A DNA stretch of 64,000 nucleotides, from NCBI GenBank assembly GCA_016271365.2, contig CM057456.1, forward strand, positions 884,550,001 through 884,614,000. Direction: 5' to 3'. Source of the DNA: Neoceratodus forsteri. Lineage: Eukaryota; Chordata; Ceratodontiformes; Ceratodontidae. The position numbers were made by a program, and so were the translations under genes. Position 1 is the stretch's first letter. The number at the start of each line of letters is the position of its first letter. This document shows positions 55,059 through 64,000 of the stretch, piece after piece. The notes under the pieces were generated by a model. That model was not told the DNA's origin. It saw only the letters and a list, made by a program, of their open reading frames with translations, and ran no database searches.

Positions 55059-55165
55059 TTAAACGTTTTCTTTTCCCTTTTTTCTCCCTGTACAGTTCTT
55101 GGGCCCCTGGTCACATCCAACCCCTGGAGTTACATTGAAAGCTCTGTCCACTGAGTCTATATTGG
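55059..55165 (-). CDS. candidate host-gene exon (unidentified), weak
   Basis: Minus strand: a clear acceptor (CTGTCTTTTTTTCACAG) before 55165, then an open frame ending TAA at 55059 with DSVDRAFNVTPGVGCDQGPK followed by NCTG. It has two N-glycosylation sequons and two cysteines. It begins in the same codon phase (one base owed by the upstream exon) as the candidate exon at 53434, on the same strand. No donor is convincing. The frame also runs upstream without a stop into the 42-bp minisatellite, so chance openness is possible. Confidence 0.18.
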
Positions 55166-55387
55166 CTGTGAAAAAAAGACAGCTTTCAGGACCTTCACCC
55201 CCCAAAAAAACAAAAAATATTGGGGATTCAGTTTGATTATTGATTATTTTATTGTGATCAGCAGTATAGTAAACATGCACTGAGGTATACTGAAAAGACC
55301 CATTTTGGCCAACAATTGACAGTACTAAACAGAAGGACAACAGGGAGAAGGGATGAAAACTGTTTTTACGTATGCACTGTGGAACAC

Positions 55388-56553
55388 TGATAACAGACAC
55401 AACACTACAACAAGTGATAGAGAAGAGACTGATAACAGACACAACACTACGACAAGTGATAGAGAAGAGACTGATAACAGACACAACACTACAACAAGTG
55501 ATAGAGAAGAGATTGATAACAGACACAACACTACGACAAGTGATAGAGAAGAGACTGATAACAGACACAACACTACGACAAGTGATAGAGAAGAGACTGA
55601 TAACAGACACAACACTATGACAAGTGATAGAGAAGAGACTGATAACAGACACAACACTACAACAAGTGATAGAGAAGAGACTGATAACAGACACAACACT
55701 ACGACAAGTCATAGAGAAGAGACTGATAACAGACACAACACTACGACAAGTGATAGAGAAGAGACTGATAACAGACACAACACTACGACAAGTGATAGAG
55801 AAGAGACTGATAACAGACATAACACTACGACAAGTGATAGAGAAGAGACTGATAGACACAACACTACGACAAGTGATAGAGAAGAGACTGATAACAGACA
55901 CAACACTACAACAATTGATAGAGAAGAGACTGATAACAGACACAACACTACGACAAGTGATAGAGAAGAGACTGATAACAGACACAACACTACAACAAGT
56001 GATAGAGAAGAGACTAACAGACACAACACTACGACAAGTGATAGAGAAGAGACTGATAACAGACACAACACTACGACAAGTGATAGAGAAGAGACTGATA
56101 ACAGACACAACACTACGACAAGTGATAGAGAAGAGACTGATAACAGACACAACACCACGACAAGTGATAGAGAAGAGACTGATAACAGACACAACACCAC
56201 GACAAGTGATAGAGAAGAGACTGATAGCAGACACAACACCACGACAAGTGATAGAGAAGAGACTGATAACAGACACAACACTACGACAAGTGATAGAGAA
56301 GAGACTGATAACAGACACAACACTACGACAAGTGATAGAGAAGAGACTGATAACAGACACAACACTACAACAAGTGATAGAGAAGAGACTGATAACAGAC
56401 ACAACACTACGACAAGTGATAGAAAGAGACTGATAACACAACACTACGACAAGTGATAGAGAAGAGACTGATAACAGACACAACACTACGACAAGTGATA
56501 GAGAAGAGACTGATAACAGACACAACACTACGACAAGTGATAGAGAAGAGACT
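55388..56553 (+). repeat. 42-bp minisatellite x ~28
   Basis: Unit GATAACAGACACAACACTAC, GACAAGTGATAGAGAAGAGA, CT. Copies are highly similar, differing mainly at ACTACGA/ACTACAA and ACCACGA. Several copies have in-frame deletions of 3 or 6 bases; only one near 56425-56440 breaks the 3-base register (-1 and -4). Because 42 is divisible by 3 and the unit lacks stops in several frames, long open frames appear on both strands (367 codons plus, 489 codons minus) reading a 14-residue repeat (plus: TDNRHNTTTSDREE). No start, promoter or splice signal supports translation. Confidence 0.95.
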
Positions 56554-57030
56554 CTTTACTTGCTCATTGTTACTTCAAGTAAAGGTAAAATGAAAACAAC
56601 GTGCCTGATGACCAATGTGTATGTCATCCAGAACGTTTGTTACAGTTATCATCTGGTATCCTCAATACTTTAGTTCATTTCTTATTCAATACTTATTTCC
56701 TTATAGCGTTTCATGTAGCATTATCAGGCATAGTTAGAGGTGGATGGTTGTCCAGAGGGAGGATGACAGAGGTTGTGTACATCACTGTATTGAGTCCTTG
56801 ACCTCATTCCTATGGCTCTGACTTCCCACACTGTGATAACTGTCATTGATGGAGTCATTAAAACATAAATCCCTTAAATTATTTATTAAGGAATAGTTGG
56901 TAAGGATATAGTGCCAGCAGGAATCTGAAGGAAAAGACTGTCCAAAAGCACTGCCCACTGGTAGGGAGGTGGTGCAGACAAGGGGTAGGCAACCCCAAAC
57001 ATTAACATTCAAGACTCACAGTATTGTTGT
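56554..57030. other. unassigned region
   Basis: No coding or repeat signature recognised. It lies between the 42-bp minisatellite and the PLE. Confidence 0.4.
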
Positions 57031-57053
57031 ACTTCGAAGCTTGCAGTAGATGC

Positions 57054-57083
57054 TGACTTTGAGTTCCAACAGGAATTCATCAG
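57054..57083 (-). other. hammerhead-like motif in PLE end (distal)
   Basis: Minus strand: CCTGATGAA, stem TTCC-TGTT-GGAA, then CTCAAAGTC. The CTGATGA core box is intact; the second core box reads CAAAG instead of GAAAC. Probably an inactive remnant. Confidence 0.45.
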
Positions 57084-57185
57084 GACACATCCATCAAAAA
57101 GCAGTTTTTATTTGTCAAGGTTGACAAAAGTTATCACACTGATATAGCAGAAAACCAGGCTACTTTGTGAGGGGCAGTTACTCCA

Positions 57186-57212
57186 ATGCTTCACTCTCTG
57201 GAGCTTCCTCAG
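57186..57212 (-). other. hammerhead-like motif in PLE end (proximal)
   Basis: Minus strand: CCTGAGGAAG, stem CTC-CAGA-GAG, then TGAAGCATTGG. Same order as the CTGAAGAAG/stem/CGAAACG pattern of PLE termini. Confidence 0.45.
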
Positions 57213-58230
57213 GGAGTGACTAACTGCATCTGAAGCCTCTCTTAAATAGCAAAAAACAAGGAGAGTGTCATCAGTTGCATCATTTCTCCCATAACGCATT
57301 GCCATTTATGACATCACAATAGTCCAGTGACAAAATATTTTTTTTTTGTATTTAAAAACACAATAATAGGTATATACTAATGTGTAGACTTAAATCTTTA
57401 GAGGTTAGAGATAGATCTAAAGCAGCTTGGTAAACAAAAGCATAATAATAAAATGTATATCAAAACTTAAAAAATAAATATCTGTAAGGACAAAGATTCA
57501 AAAGAATTTAGTTAATGCTGCCTATGCTTTTATGTGCATTTTTTTTTACCAATAATCAACTAATCTTTCCTTTAAGGTATATGCACATTATATCAGTATC
57601 TATTTCTAATAACTAAAGTATGCAAAAACTATATTTCAAGGAATACATGATCAATGCTAGTGCAACTAGCATAGGCATTAGTCATTACATTCTTAGCACA
57701 AAACTTGACTCATTAACATTTTAGTTTATAGTTACGTAAAGATTTTTAAGGATCACAGGTGGAAGATGAAAACAGGTGAAATTGAGAGCTTAACAGTGGC
57801 CACTTGTAGTGCAATTTCTGTGCTCACCATTCTCACACCTGTAAAGGGAAGAAAAAACAGAAAACTGATAGAATTGTTTATTACATGAAGGAGGTACAAA
57901 TACCTCATAAAGACAAAGAGTAAAAGATGTGTAGTAGACAAAGAAAAGTGAAAATGTGAAAAAAGTGAATAAGAAGGTGAGTGTGCAAAACATTGTTAAA
58001 AAAGAAAGGAAGAAATTAACAGAGACTGATGTGTTGTGAGTGTGCCAAGAAAAGGGGTGGGGGTGGTTAGGGGATAGGAAGGGAAAATAAAAGTGGGGAG
58101 AGAGAAAAGGAAAGATGATGAGAGATAGTGGTAAGAAACAAATATATAGTGTAAGTGAAACTAGATTAAGTAAATAGAAATGAAGTGAAAGAATTAGAAA
58201 AATATCAATTAGTTACCAAAAATGGAACCA

Positions 58231-58533
58231 TTATGAGTAGGGTTTGAAATCTATTTCCTGATTAATACCATCAGGAGTCAATGCATTCAAAGTGTATATC
58301 CAAGACATTTCCTGCTGCAGTAGCCATTGTAATCGGTTACCTTCACGTTCGCCAACTTTAATTTGTTCTAGTCCCATAAAATTGAAGCCTGATAAATCAC
58401 TGTTATGATGTGTGAAGAAGTGGTCAGAGACAGCATTTTCCAGATTAAAATTCTTAATGTCTCTGACATGCTCCTAAATTCTTTGCTTTAAGTGCTGTGT
58501 TGTTCATCCTATATATAGGCAATCGCAGGGGCA
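58231..58533 (-). pseudogene. Penelope-like GIY-YIG endonuclease C-terminus
   Basis: The minus strand, in one frame with two stops, reads CPCDCLYIG, EHVRDIKNFNLENAVSDHFF, THHNSDLSGFNFMGLEQIKV, NRLQWLLQQEMSWIYTLNAL and INQEIDFKPYS, then TAA. CPC-x2-LY(V/I)G, AVSxHFxxxH and EMxWIxxLxTLxPxGxNxExDF are hallmark blocks of the PLE GIY-YIG domain. The N-terminal GIY motif is missing, cut off at the CR1 junction. Two in-frame stops within the domain show decay. Confidence 0.82.
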
Positions 58534-58653
58534 CCAAATAGAAACATAGAAACATAGAAGTTGACGGCAGATAAGGACCGCAAGGCCCATCCAGTCTGCC
58601 CATTTCTTTTTCTACCTTATAAATGTGCCATCGGCCTTTGCTCTGTCAGTGAC

Positions 58654-61581
58654 CTATCTATTCATAGTCATTTGTATTGCTTCCTTATGCCTATCCCATG
58701 CCTGTTTGAAGCCCTGCACTGTATTCATAGCCACCACTTCTTGTGGTAAGCCATTCCATGCATCTACCACCCTTTCTGTGAAAAAGAATTTCCTCACATT
58801 CCCCCTTAATCGGCTTCCCTCTAATCTCATGCTGTGTCCTCTTGTCCTGCTATTTTTCTTATATTTAAACATGTTAGACTCTTTCACCTTGTTTATGCCC
58901 TTAAGGTGTTTAAATGTCTCGATCATATCACCTCTCTCCTCCTTTGCTCAAGGGTATACATATTGAGCTCCGTTAATCTGTCCTCATATGTCTTCTGATG
59001 CAGTCCCTGCACCATTTTGTTGCCCTTCTCTGGACTGCCTCAATTTGGTTAATGTCCTTGTGAAGGTGTGGCCTCCAATACTGCACGCAGTACCCAGATG
59101 GGGCCTAACCAATGTCTTGTAAAGAGGGATTATTACCTCCCTCTTACGACTTGTGATACCCCTACTAATACACCCTAACACCCCTAGCCTTACCTACTGC
59201 TTTAGAGGTCTGCTTGGATGATTTTAGGTCATCAGTGATGATGATGCCCAAGTCTCTTTCTTCCTTTGTGACTGCTAGCAACTCCCTCCCAGCCTATAAG
59301 TGGCTTCAGGTTTCTCTTCCCTATGTGCATGATTTTGCACTTCTTTGCATTAAATCCCAGTTGCCACTCTTCTGACCATTCTGCTAGTTTATCCAGATCT
59401 CTTCTCATTCGCCCACCCATCTGGATCATCTACTCTGTTGCAGATCTTGGTGTCATCTGCAAACAGACAAGCCTTACCCTCTAGTCCATCTGCGAGGTCA
59501 CTAATGAAGATGTTGAATAGGACTGGCCCCAGGACTGATCCCTGAGGTACCCACTTGTGACTTGCATCTCTTCTGACTGTATACCATTTACCACCACTCT
59601 CTGTTTTCTGCCAGTCAACCAGTTTGCCACCCACTTGACCAACTTCTGACCCACCCGAGCCTACCTAGCTTATTTATCAATCTTCTATGTGGAACAGTGT
59701 CAAAAGCTTTGCTGAAGTCAAGGTAGAGGACATCAACTGCTCCCCCTTGGTCCACCACTCTGGTTACCCAGTCAAAGAAATCTATGAGATTAGTTTGACA
59801 GGACCTTCCTTTTGTAAACCCATGCTGTCTTGGATCCTGTGCCCCTATGGATTCCAGGTGTTGCACTATCCTTTCCTTAAGGAGTGCCTCCATAATCTTG
59901 CCCACTACTGAGGTAGGACTGACCGGTCTGTAGTTCCCTGCCTCCTCCCTGCTACCACTCTTGTGGGTGGGATCACATGAGCCCTTCTCCAGTCTTCTGG
60001 GACCTCTCCTGTGCTCAGAGACTCACTAAACAATTCTGCTAATGGCTCTGCTAGTTCCTCCTTTAGCTCCTTAAGTACCCTGGGATGTATGCCATCAGGT
60101 CCCATTGCCTTATCCACCCTGAGCTTAGCAAGCTCTTGTAGGACCCTTTCTTTGTGAAGGGAGTAGTGCTCACCTCCTCCCGCTGTGTCCATGATGCTGA
60201 GCTGTGGGCCCTGCCCTACCTTCTCTTCAGTAAATACTGAGCAAAAGTATCTATTTAGGATAGATGCCTTTACAGGGTCCTCCTCCTCACATGCTCCTTT
60301 TTCTCCATTAAGCTTAAATACCCCTCTGGACTTTCTCCTTTCACTAATGTATCTATAGAAAGTCTTGTCACCTTCTTTTACTGTTCGTGCTAGTGTTTCC
60401 TCAGTTTGGGACTTTGCCTGCCTTACTGCCTTACCTGCTTCCCTTAGGGCAGTTTGGTATGCCTCCTATCTTCATCCCGCTGTGTTCCTTATATTTTCTG
60501 AAGGCCAGACTTTGGCTCTGACCTTTCTGCTACTGTATTTGAGAACCAAAGTGGTTTCCTTCTTCTTTTGCACTTCCTTTTCTGTCTAACACAATGGGAT
60601 GTTGCTTCAAGTATTGTATCCTTAATGCTTGCCCACTTTGCCTGTACCTCCTCACCTGTGTTTCTTTTTGCCAGGGCTAGCTTAACTCTGTTGGCCATCT
60701 TATCAAAGTCAGCTCCTCTGAAGTCCCATATTTTTGCTTTGGAATGGGATGATTTAGATGTAGTAGCCAAATTGAACCATACCATGTGATGGTCACTGGC
60801 CCCCAGGTGACCTTCTACCTGAGATCTGTGATCCCTTCTTTGTTAGTCAGTACTAGATCTAGGATAGCCCTGTCTCTTGTGGGTTGCTGTACCAGTTGTT
60901 TGAGGCCCTCCTGCAGGAATCCACTATGAGTCTAGTTCTGGCAGATGTTCCTGCTGGTATTGACCAATCTGTATCTGGCATGTTGAAGTCTCCCATTATC
61001 AGAACCTCCCTTAGCTGTCATGTTTTGTATATCTTCTAACAGTAATGTGTCTATGTCCTCCCTCTGGTCTGGGGCCTGTAGACAACCCCAGTTCTTATGG
61101 CTGTCCCATTTCCTGTTTCCAGGGTGACCCACAGTTCTTCTGGCCTTATGTGTATTCTGAATTTCTGTAGCTTTGATATTTTCATTAACATACAGGGCCA
61201 CCCCTACCCCCTTTTGCACCTCGGTCTCTTCTGAACAATACAGCCAGGTACTGAAGTCTCCCAAGTGTGGTTACTGGTAAACCACGTCTCACTAATTGCT
61301 ACTATGTCCAGTTTAGCCTCTGACATTATTGCCTGCAGGTCTGGGATCTTATTTCCCAGGCTGTGAGCATTTGTGTACATGATTTTCCATTGGCCAGATT
61401 TTGGTGTGTTAGTTGTTGGGTGAAGTTTGGCATTACCCCTGTGCATCGTATGGGGAGACAAACCTTTTTTCTTACCTGGTGATGCAAATGAACGGCAAAC
61501 ACGCTGAATTCCTGTTTGACCACTAGCTGAGGGGAGGGTGTTCTTCCCATTTGACGTATGGGGTGCTGCACCCTCCTCCAT
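58654..61581 (-). pseudogene. CR1-A ORF2 (endonuclease + RT), frameshifted
   Basis: Endonuclease: DLQAIMSEAKLDIVAISETW (61581-61204), later parts in other frames to 60790 (MVWFNLAT). Linker KCKRRRKPLWFSNTVAERSE (60785-60489). RT: LRVDKAMGPDGIHPRVLKEL, LSTGEVPEDWRRAHVIP (60192-59905), GKIMEALLKERIVQHLESIG, DPRQHGFTKGRSCQTNLIDF, VLYLDFSKAFDTVPHRRLIN (59905-59615), [34 protein letters not shown] (59634-59389; catalytic FADD intact), then KKCKIMHIGKRNLKPLIGWE, LYKTLVRPHLGTACSIGGHT (59181-58984) and FTERVVDAWNGLPQEVVAMN (58926-58654). Only frameshifts separate the blocks. Confidence 0.88.
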
Positions 61582-61589
61582 TTGCTAGT

Positions 61590-62550
61590 TTAAATATTCT
61601 GCAAAGACGCCAAACTTCTGCCCCAATGCACTGACTCCTCTTTAGTCAGATGCAGTCCATCAAATTTAAAGAACTTTCGCTCCCAGAACTGTTGCCAGTT
61701 CCCTACAAATCTGTGTCCTTTTTCCTGGCACCAGTCCTTGAGCCACGTGTTTAGCTCCCCTATCTCCCCTTCTCTGACCTTCCGTCCATCTGCTCCTCTC
61801 CCAGACTGGCAGGATCTCAGAGAAGGAGATGCCGACGTAAATAGATGATAGTTTGTCACCCAGCCTAGTCAGGTGTTCCTTGGTCTCCACAACTGACCGG
61901 CTTGGCGAGATCATTAGTCCCTATGTGTACTAGGACATCAATGTTTTCTCCTGCTTTGTGAACAATTTTAGCAATGCGCAGTGTCTCTCCATGCTGATGT
62001 ACCTGGAGACATCTGACCATCACCCTGGCTGGAGTTGGGTATCAACTCTCGAATCATGGAGTCTCCTATGATCAGAAGTTTTTGGATTTCCTTTGTGCTT
62101 GTTTAGTTTTGGTTCCTGATTTGGGTGAGTATTGTTGTGCTAGCTCCTGTGCATGAGTGTCCTGCTCTGCAGTGTCTTCTGCCTCTTTATTTGATTTCAG
62201 AGATAGAGGCAGATACCTGTTTGTAGTGTTTATATGGTTTTGGAGGTAATGTGTTGGAGAGCAGAGAGTGATGGGGCACCTGATTTGCTCCTCCTAACCA
62301 CCTGCCAACCTCCTGGACCAACTACCCTCTGCGGTCGAGGTTTTTCTGTTGGATGCTGGGGAAATGGTGGGTGGTTCTTATAATGTATTTCCTCTTCAAT
62401 ATGAAATTTGAGGCGTGCAATCTCTGTCCATGCTGCCTGGAGCTGAGACCTAAGATCTCCAAAGGCCCAGCATGTAGGACAGTGTCCTAAATCCTGTAAG
62501 ACTGTCCTTCTGAAAATTGTTCCACAGTACCTGCAGTTAATGAAATCCAT
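61590..62550 (-). pseudogene. CR1-A ORF1 (zinc finger, coiled coil, SGNH esterase)
   Basis: Starts MDFINCRYCGTIFRRTVLQD at 62550, giving C-x2-C then LGHCPTCWAFGDLRSQLQ, a C-x2-C-W pair and a heptad-like helix. A basic, Pro-rich segment follows. The esterase domain reads VLVHIGTNDLAK at about 61937-61902 (block III GTND intact), ISFSEILPVWERSRW (61914-61666), WLKDWCQEKGHRFVGNWQQF and FDGLHLTKEESVHWG (block V D-x-x-H, about 61660). The frame changes within the esterase. In CR1 this protein acts with the RNA before integration; the precise role of the esterase activity is not established. Confidence 0.83.
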
Positions 62551-62639
62551 TCCAAATAAGTTGCTGGGTTTGTAACCTAGTCAGAGTAATTAGAAGGAAA
62601 AAAAAAAATGTAAGTAATGGTTTAATTGTGCTTTGTTTA

Positions 62640-64000
62640 ACTTGTTATAACTTGTTACCCTTCCCCCTGCCTAAAAAGAAGAACCACGGACAAAAGAACA
62701 AGGAGGTAAGAGCAGAAACAATCAGTCAACAACAAATGCAGTAACCCTGAAAGCTTATCCTAATGTTAGATAAAACTGTAAAACCTGTAAAGCACCACCT
62801 GTAATAATTTCAGAGAAGATATACCCTGTAAGAAACACTTTGCTCCAGAGAAAAATAAAGCAGTAACAGAAGATATACCTTGCAAAAGACAATTTGAATC
62901 AGAAGATTACAGCAGTAATCTGTTAGCACACACCTGTAGGCACACCTTGTAATAATGTGGAAGAAGGTATACCAGCAACAACAATTTGAATCAGAGAAAA
63001 AATAAAGCAATGAAATGTTAGCAACAAACAGTAGCAATCCCTGTGAGTAAAAAATAAAAACACCACCACACAGTAAATCTGCTTAGCCAAATTAAGTCTT
63101 AATCCTTCTCCCTTGCTCTGGTAAGTTTCTCTACTCTGCCTTTCAAGCAGTCTTAGAAGGAAAGAGCTCAGGTGAAGCTAGGTGCCTTGCCAGCAAACCA
63201 AGTCTTCTACCTCCAAGATATCAACTAACCTGACTTTTTAACCCTTCTTTCTGTTGGAAATTACTGACAGTTTGCCAGCTCCACCCACATACACACCTAA
63301 TCCTTTGGAAGAGCTGTGGGAGGAAAAGCAATTAGCTCCTTCAATGTGAGAAGGAGACTGAAACACCTCTGAGACAACAAACCTTTTCAACAAACAAGAA
63401 TAAAATAAAACACAGTGTCAAACAGTAATTTTGCTTAGCCCAATGATAAAAAGTCACAAAATGTAAGCTCCACCTGTAATACAGTAATTTCAGAGAAGAT
63501 ATACCCTGTAAGAAACACTTTGCTCCAGAGAAAAATAAAGCAGTAACAGAAGATATACCTTGCAAAAGACAATTTGAATCAGAAGATTACAGCAGTAATC
63601 TGTTAGCACACATGTAGGCACACCTTGTAATAATGCAGAAGAAGGTATACCAGCAACAACAATTTGAATCAGAGAAAAATAAAGCAATGAAATGTTAGCA
63701 ACAAACAGTAGCAATCCCTGTGAGTAAAAATAAAACACCACCACACAGTAAATCTGTTTAGCCAAATTAAGTCTTAATCCTTCTCCCTTGCTCTGGTAAG
63801 TTTCTCTACTCTGCCTTTCAAGCAGTCTTAGAAGGAAAGAGCTCAGGTGAAGCTAGGTGCCTTGGCCAGCAAACCAAGTCTTCTACCTCCAAGATATCAA
63901 CTAACCTGACTTTTTAACCCTTCTTTCTGTTGGAAATTACTGACAGTTTGCCAGCTCCACCCCCACATACACACCTAATCCTTTGGAAGAGCTGTGGGAG
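62640..64000 (-). repeat. ~680-bp tandem repeat upstream of CR1-A ORF1
   Basis: 62801-63320 and 63480-64000 are about 97-98 percent identical by eye. CAGAGAAGATATACCCTG begins at 62811 and 63491 (offset 680), and GGAAGAGCTGTGGGAG recurs at the window edge with offset 678. Between them, 63321-63480 is only loosely similar to 62640-62800, suggesting a third, older or partial unit. Units contain internal sub-repeats (AATAAAGCA(G/A)T, CAATTTGAATCAGA). The array begins 90-250 bp upstream of ORF1 and continues past the window, so the copy number is unknown. Spurious minus-strand open frames occur in each unit. Confidence 0.85.

Larger units (their letters stand above)
57031..58533 (-). mobile_element. 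Penelope-like element, 3' part (GIY-YIG end and 3' region)
   Basis: Minus-strand PLE: end of the GIY-YIG endonuclease (58533-58231), then a pyrimidine-rich 3' region, then two hammerhead-like terminal motifs at 57186-57212 and 57054-57083. It is cut at its upstream side by the 3' end of CR1-A at 58541. The reverse transcriptase part is not in the window. PLEs are retroelements whose protein joins a telomerase-related RT to a GIY-YIG nuclease. Confidence 0.75.
58541..62580 (-). mobile_element. CR1-like LINE (CR1-A, copy 2), near full length
   Basis: Minus-strand CR1 with the 3' end at 58541 (ATAGAAACATAGAAACATAG on the plus strand), ORF2 (58650-61581) and ORF1 (61590-62550). Directly upstream of ORF1 is a tandem-repeat region (62640-64000). 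Same family as 1-2390. Motifs are better preserved than in the other CR1 copies, so it is probably the youngest CR1 here. It inserted next to, and probably into, the PLE at 57.0-58.5 kb. Confidence 0.88.

Noticed and set aside
55353..56456. 367-codon plus-strand open frame with TDNRHNTTTSDREE repeats
   Set aside because: Same minisatellite; several other frames are equally open, so openness carries no coding information.
55059..56528. 489-codon minus-strand open frame as a repetitive protein gene
   Set aside because: It arises from a 42-bp tandem unit without stops in several frames on both strands; no promoter, start context or splice support. Annotated as a minisatellite.
62810..63765. Leu/Tyr-rich minus-strand frames as small membrane proteins
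   Set aside because: They recur only because the 680-bp unit is duplicated; composition mirrors AT-rich DNA and no start context or domain is seen.

Overview
This 64 kb window is vertebrate nuclear DNA made almost entirely of old transposable elements. I see no intact host gene, rRNA, tRNA or CRISPR array. Most protein-like signal is decayed non-LTR retrotransposon: CR1 copies on both strands, L2/Rex1-like LINEs, and one nearly complete Tx1-like (L1 superfamily) LINE. Also present are the 3' part of a Penelope-like element (PLE), tRNA-derived SINEs, a Tigger/pogo-like DNA transposon, short TA-flanked MITEs, a rearranged LTR-element piece, long foldback palindromes and several minisatellites. 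Abundant CR1 and L2 together with Tx1, PLE and CORE-type SINEs suggests a repeat-rich vertebrate such as a lungfish, coelacanth, amphibian or an early-branching fish. The sequence does not settle which.

Layout. 0-2.4 kb: CR1-A (+). 2.4-4.56 kb: CR1-B (-), split by an L2-like fragment (+). 4.65-9.55 kb: near-complete CR1-C (-) with ORF1 (zinc finger and esterase) and ORF2, carrying a 164-bp MITE. 9.65-15.98 kb: Tx1-like LINE (+). 16-17 kb: SINE, CR1 scrap and PLE end. 17.7-20.8 kb: an L2-like LINE inserted into a SINE. 21.5-22.3 kb: two SINEs. 22.3-24.1 kb: CR1-B (-). 24.1-27.2 kb: CR1-C (+). 27.2-34.1 kb: mostly unassigned, with foldbacks and minisatellites. 34.1-38.9 kb: two L2-like LINEs, one interrupted once and the other with a doubly nested insertion. 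39.2-40.6 kb: a unit bounded by PLE-type inverted ends. 40.6-42.3 kb: CR1-G (+). 44-46.8 kb: SINE, Tigger-like element and MITE. 47.1-53 kb: CR1-H (+) interrupted by SINE/LTR and MITE insertions. 53-56.6 kb: two weak candidate host exons (-) and two minisatellites. 57-58.5 kb: PLE 3' part (-). 58.5-64 kb: CR1-A (-) with a ~680-bp tandem repeat upstream of ORF1.

The elements do not form a pathway. The window is an archive of successive insertions whose order can often be read from nesting and target-site duplications. The most promising leads are: (i) tandem units directly upstream of ORF1 in two different CR1 families, possibly 5'UTR promoter monomers; (ii) recurrent hammerhead-like CTGANGA/stem/GAAA motifs at PLE-type ends, including one inverted pair; (iii) four long palindromes within 1.7 kb; (iv) a 42-bp minisatellite open in several frames on both strands; and (v) two candidate exons of an unidentified minus-strand gene. 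Letter names (CR1-A, -B and so on) are local labels, not database names.
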